Source of the DNA: JAHFPN01 sp963765745
Lineage (GTDB): Bacteria; Pseudomonadota; Alphaproteobacteria; Rhizobiales; Xanthobacteraceae
Reading direction: 5' to 3'
Assembly: GCA_963765745.1 (NCBI GenBank)
Contig: CAVXXM010000003.1
Location: 248,001-312,000 of the forward strand
DNA length: 64,000 nt
A program made the position numbers and the translations under genes. The notes under the pieces were generated by a model. It saw only the letters and a program-made list of their open reading frames with translations. It ran no database searches and was not told where the DNA came from. Shown one piece after another: positions 61,657 through 64,000 of this stretch; within the stretch, counting starts at the first letter, position 1; every line of letters starts with the position of its first letter.

Positions 61657-62532
61657 CTAGTTCAAGTTCTTGATGAACTCGAGCATCGCGTCGGAAAGCT
61701 CGGTGTCCTTGGTATTTATCGCATAGGTGATCGAGATGTGGCTGTGGCCCTTGAGCTTGATCGAGCGGAAATTCCGCTTGGCGTCGCGCAGCGCCGCTTC
61801 GAGCCGCTCGCTTTGCGCGCCGATGCTCGGCGGCTCGAACTCGGCATAGGCCATCATGAGCGGAACCGGCAGCTTCAATAGCCCCTTGAGCGGCGAGCGC
61901 TCGGCGTATTTGGCGATGTCGTCGCCGAAATAGCTCCGGTAGCGCTCATCCGGCGCCTTCACCGTGGTCAGGTCGTAATTGCCGGAGATCAGGATCAGGC
62001 CCTTCAGGCCGGAGCCATCGACGCGATGGAACTGCGGCATCACGGCGTAGCTCGCGACGTGCGTGCCGCCGGCGGAATGGCCGCACAGGAACACGCGCTT
62101 GGGGTCGCCGCCGTGCGCCGCGATATTGCCGAGCACCCAGCGCACGGCGCCGGCCACGTCCTCGGCGCCCGCGGGCCAGGCATGCGCGGGCGCCAGGCGA
62201 TGGGTGGCGTTGACGCCGACCATGCCGTGCTTCGCCGCCCACAGCATGATGTTGTCGTAGAAGAAATTATTGCCCTCGCGCTTGTGGCCGCCGGTATAGC
62301 CGCCGCCGTGAATGAAGATGAAGACCGGCTGGCTGATGGCCGCGCCTTCCGGCACGAATAGATCAAGCGCCTGGCGCGCATCGGGGCCGTACTTGATGTC
62401 GCGCGTGACCTTCACGCCGGCATAGGGCTCCTTCTGGTGCAGCGGCGCATAGACCGCAGCCGTCGCGGGCGGGTCGATCACCGGGCCGATGGCTCTAATT
62501 TTATCGGCGACGTCGCGCGGCATGAAGGTCAT
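61657..62532 (-). CDS. alpha/beta hydrolase (esterase/lipase-like), cytoplasmic paralogue
   Basis: 291 residues from the ATG at 62532. Strongly similar to the hydrolase at 60682: YAGVKVTRDIKYGPDARQAL, VFIFIHGGGYTGGHKR, VFLCGHSAGGTHVASY (Ser nucleophile in GHSAGG) and GHSHISITYAINTKDTELSD near the end, with the catalytic His. It lacks the signal peptide. The upstream open frame to 62898 runs antisense to crcB and is not coding. Probably co-transcribed with the next gene. Substrate unknown. Confidence 0.85.
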   Translation of the reverse strand: MTFMPRDVADKIRAIGPVIDPPATAAVYAPLHQKEPYAGVKVTRDIKYGPDARQALDLFVPEGAAISQPVFIFIHGGGYTGGHKREGNNFFYDNIMLWAAKHGMVGVNATHRLAPAHAWPAGAEDVAGAVRWVLGNIAAHGGDPKRVFLCGHSAGGTHVASYAVMPQFHRVDGSGLKGLILISGNYDLTTVKAPDERYRSYFGDDIAKYAERSPLKGLLKLPVPLMMAYAEFEPPSIGAQSERLEAALRDAKRNFRSIKLKGHSHISITYAINTKDTELSDAMLEFIKNLN

Positions 62533-62612
62533 GGCGTTTCCCCGGCGGCAGAGGCCGAAGCCTAGCGCATAAGCGGGGCGCGCCAGAAGAGCAGTTCTGG
62601 CGTTCGCTGCGT

Positions 62613-62652
62613 TGCGATGGTACGCCTCCCGCCGAACGGCAGTGGGCAAGCG
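62613..62652 (+). ncRNA. possible fluoride riboswitch (crcB motif), incomplete
   Basis: Just before crcB the sequence reads GCGATGGTACGCCTCCC then GCCGAACGGC. This resembles the GAUGG block, closing pair and GCC/GGC hairpin of the fluoride riboswitch, but the expected UGAUG...CCU 3' part is not recognisable and the join is short. Position before a fluoride-channel gene is the main support. Confidence 0.3.
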
Positions 62653-62653
62653 G

Positions 62654-63043
62654 ATGATCGCAACTTTTCTCGTATTCCTCGGCGGCGGCATCGGGGCCGC
62701 GGCACGGCACGGGGTCAATCTGCTCGCCGCGCGGGCATTCGGGATCGAGTTCCCCTGGGGCACGCTGGCGGTGAACGTGATCGGCTCGTTCGCGATCGGC
62801 GCGCTCGCGGCCTGGTTCGCCTTCCGCGGCGACACCGGCGCGATCTGGGGCCAGCCGATGCGGCTGTTTTTGACCACGGGGATTCTGGGCGGCTTCACTA
62901 CGTTCTCGGCCTTCTCGCTCGATTTTGCCGTGCTGTTCGAGCGCGGCGAGGTCGGGCTCGGGATCGCCTATGTGCTCGCGTCGGTCATCCTCTCGCTCGG
63001 CGCGATTTTCCTCGGGCTGTTGCTCGTCCGCGCCGTCGCCTGA
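62654..63043 (+). CDS. crcB: fluoride ion channel CrcB/Fluc
   Basis: 129 residues with four membrane spans. FLVFLGGGIGAAARHGVNLL, the pore motif GTLAVNVIGSFAIGAL and LTTGILGGFTTFSAFSLDFA with the Phe box and TTFS are the Fluc hallmarks. Dimers export fluoride across the inner membrane. The start at 62654 (MIATFLVFLGG) fits the family. One base separates its stop from the next ATG. Confidence 0.95.
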   Translation: MIATFLVFLGGGIGAAARHGVNLLAARAFGIEFPWGTLAVNVIGSFAIGALAAWFAFRGDTGAIWGQPMRLFLTTGILGGFTTFSAFSLDFAVLFERGEVGLGIAYVLASVILSLGAIFLGLLLVRAVA

Positions 63044-63044
63044 G

Positions 63045-64000
63045 ATGCCGGTCGAGACCCGCAAAGTTTCCGACGACGAAGCCGGCATGCGGCTGGACCG
63101 CTGGTTCAAGACGCATTTTCCGGCGCTGCCGTTCGGCCATCTGCAGAAGCTGCTGCGCACCGGCCAGGTGCGCGTGGACGGCGGGCGGGTGAAGACCGAC
63201 GCGCGGCTCAAGCCCGGTCAAAAGGTGAGGGTGCCGCCGATCGAGAAGAACGCGGCAGTCGCGTCTCGCAACCCGAATTCTTCGCTTGAGGGGACGCCGG
63301 CGGGGCCTCGTGAAAATCGGCAGCCGGTGACGGGGAAAGGCGACGCCGCGTTCCTCAAGTCCATCACGCTCTATGAAGACCGCGAGGTGCTGGTGCTGAA
63401 CAAGCCCATGGGGCTTGCGGTGCAGGGCGGCTCGGGCACGGTGCGCCACATCGACGGCATGCTCGAGGCGCTGCGCGGTAAGGACGGGGTCAAGCCACGC
63501 CTGGTGCATCGGCTCGACAAGGATACCTCGGGCGTGCTGCTCGTCGCCAAGACGCGGCTCGCGGCGGCGGCGCTGGCGAAAACCTTCCGCTCGCGCTCGG
63601 CGCGGAAAACCTACTGGGCGCTGGTGCCGGGCGTGCCGAAGCCGAAGCAGGGGCGCATCTCCACGTTTCTCGCCAAGGGCGGCGGGCCCGACGGCGAGCT
63701 GATGCGCGTCGCCAAGCACGGCGAGGAGGACGCGGCCCACGCCGTCACCTATTACGCGGTGGTGGATAATGCGGCGCAGAAGCTCTCGTGGCTGTCGCTG
63801 AAGCCGGTGACCGGGCGCACCCATCAGCTGCGCGCGCATCTGGCGCATATCGGCCATCCGATCGTGGGCGACGACAAATATTTCGACATCGAGAACTGGG
63901 AGCTGCCCGGCGGCATGCAGAACAAGCTGCATCTGCTGGCGCGGCGGCTCGTCATCCCGCATCCGAGCGGCAAGGGCACGATCGACGTGACCGCGCCGCT
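63045..64000 (+). CDS. rluC: RluC/RluD-type pseudouridine synthase, 3' end outside window
   Basis: 318 codons to the window end. An N-terminal S4 RNA-binding domain (GMRLDRWFKTHFPALPFGHL, KLLRTGQVRVDGGRVK) is followed by the catalytic domain with EDREVLVLNKPMGLAVQGGS, PRLVHRLDKDTSGVLLVAKT (catalytic Asp in HRLDKDTSG) and PVTGRTHQLRAHLAHIGHPI. Enzymes of this family modify 23S rRNA uridines such as 955, 2504 and 2580. A linker of about 25 residues after the S4 domain is not conserved. Directly behind crcB, as in related genomes, and probably in one transcript. RluC is likelier than RluD but not certain. Confidence 0.9.
   Translation, partial: MPVETRKVSDDEAGMRLDRWFKTHFPALPFGHLQKLLRTGQVRVDGGRVKTDARLKPGQKVRVPPIEKNAAVASRNPNSSLEGTPAGPRENRQPVTGKGDAAFLKSITLYEDREVLVLNKPMGLAVQGGSGTVRHIDGMLEALRGKDGVKPRLVHRLDKDTSGVLLVAKTRLAAAALAKTFRSRSARKTYWALVPGVPKPKQGRISTFLAKGGGPDGELMRVAKHGEEDAAHAVTYYAVVDNAAQKLSWLSLKPVTGRTHQLRAHLAHIGHPIVGDDKYFDIENWELPGGMQNKLHLLARRLVIPHPSGKGTIDVTAP

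Overview
The window is GC-rich chromosomal DNA of an alphaproteobacterium, most likely Hyphomicrobiales (Rhizobiales) near the Bradyrhizobium/Xanthobacteraceae lineage. This rests on recognised families and gene order: a Porin_2-type porin, a DUF2336 protein, a Bug/TctC-type solute-binding protein, a DUF3309 protein, tRNA-Tyr/tRNA-Gly/tuf/tRNA-Trp/secE/nusG order, and str, S10, spc and alpha operons joined in one run ending rplQ, with rarA, crcB and rluC further on. No database search was possible.

Layout. 1-3.8 kb: end of a CitE-like lyase, MaoC dehydratase, DUF2336 protein, nadK, cutA and a small secreted Lys/Ala-rich protein. 3.8-11 kb: a vitamin B12 module, with a BtuB-like receptor behind a cobalamin riboswitch and, divergently, metF and cobalamin-dependent metH. 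11-15.4 kb: a Tat-exported metallo-beta-lactamase-fold protein, an HbpS/GlcG-like protein and a membrane-fused spermidine synthase homologue. 15.4-19.3 kb: a decayed accessory stretch with a broken Bug gene, a broken acyltransferase-3 gene, a membrane-protein scrap, an intact DUF3309 gene, a frameshifted VIT-family transporter and an RlpA remnant, ending at tRNA-Thr. 19.5-21.2 kb: a dienoyl-CoA-reductase-like SDR and rlmB.

21.2-54.1 kb is the transcription/translation core: tRNA-Tyr, tRNA-Gly, tuf, tRNA-Trp, secE, nusG, rplKAJL, rpoBC, rpsLG, fusA, a second tuf, then rpsJ to secY-adk and rpsM-rpsK-rpoA-rplQ. Many neighbours overlap by 1, 4 or 8 bases, indicating translational coupling. After this come a porin, a second membrane-fused spermidine synthase homologue, a small exported protein, rarA, a glycosyltransferase-like protein, two paralogous alpha/beta hydrolases, crcB and the start of an RluC-type pseudouridine synthase.

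The most striking property is the number of single-base frame breaks. Both tuf copies, fusA, rpsE and rplO each need one base removed (the second tuf needs two) to restore the family sequence, and both tuf copies break at the same codon. Genes around 12-19 kb show further insertions and deletions. Since EF-Tu, EF-G, S5 and L15 are essential, the simplest reading is sequence or assembly error in the core genes, with genuine decay likely only at 15.4-19.3 kb. Programmed frameshifting is the exciting but less likely alternative. A second notable signal is a diverged duplicate of the rplA 3' end just downstream of rplA, which looks like a recombination scar.
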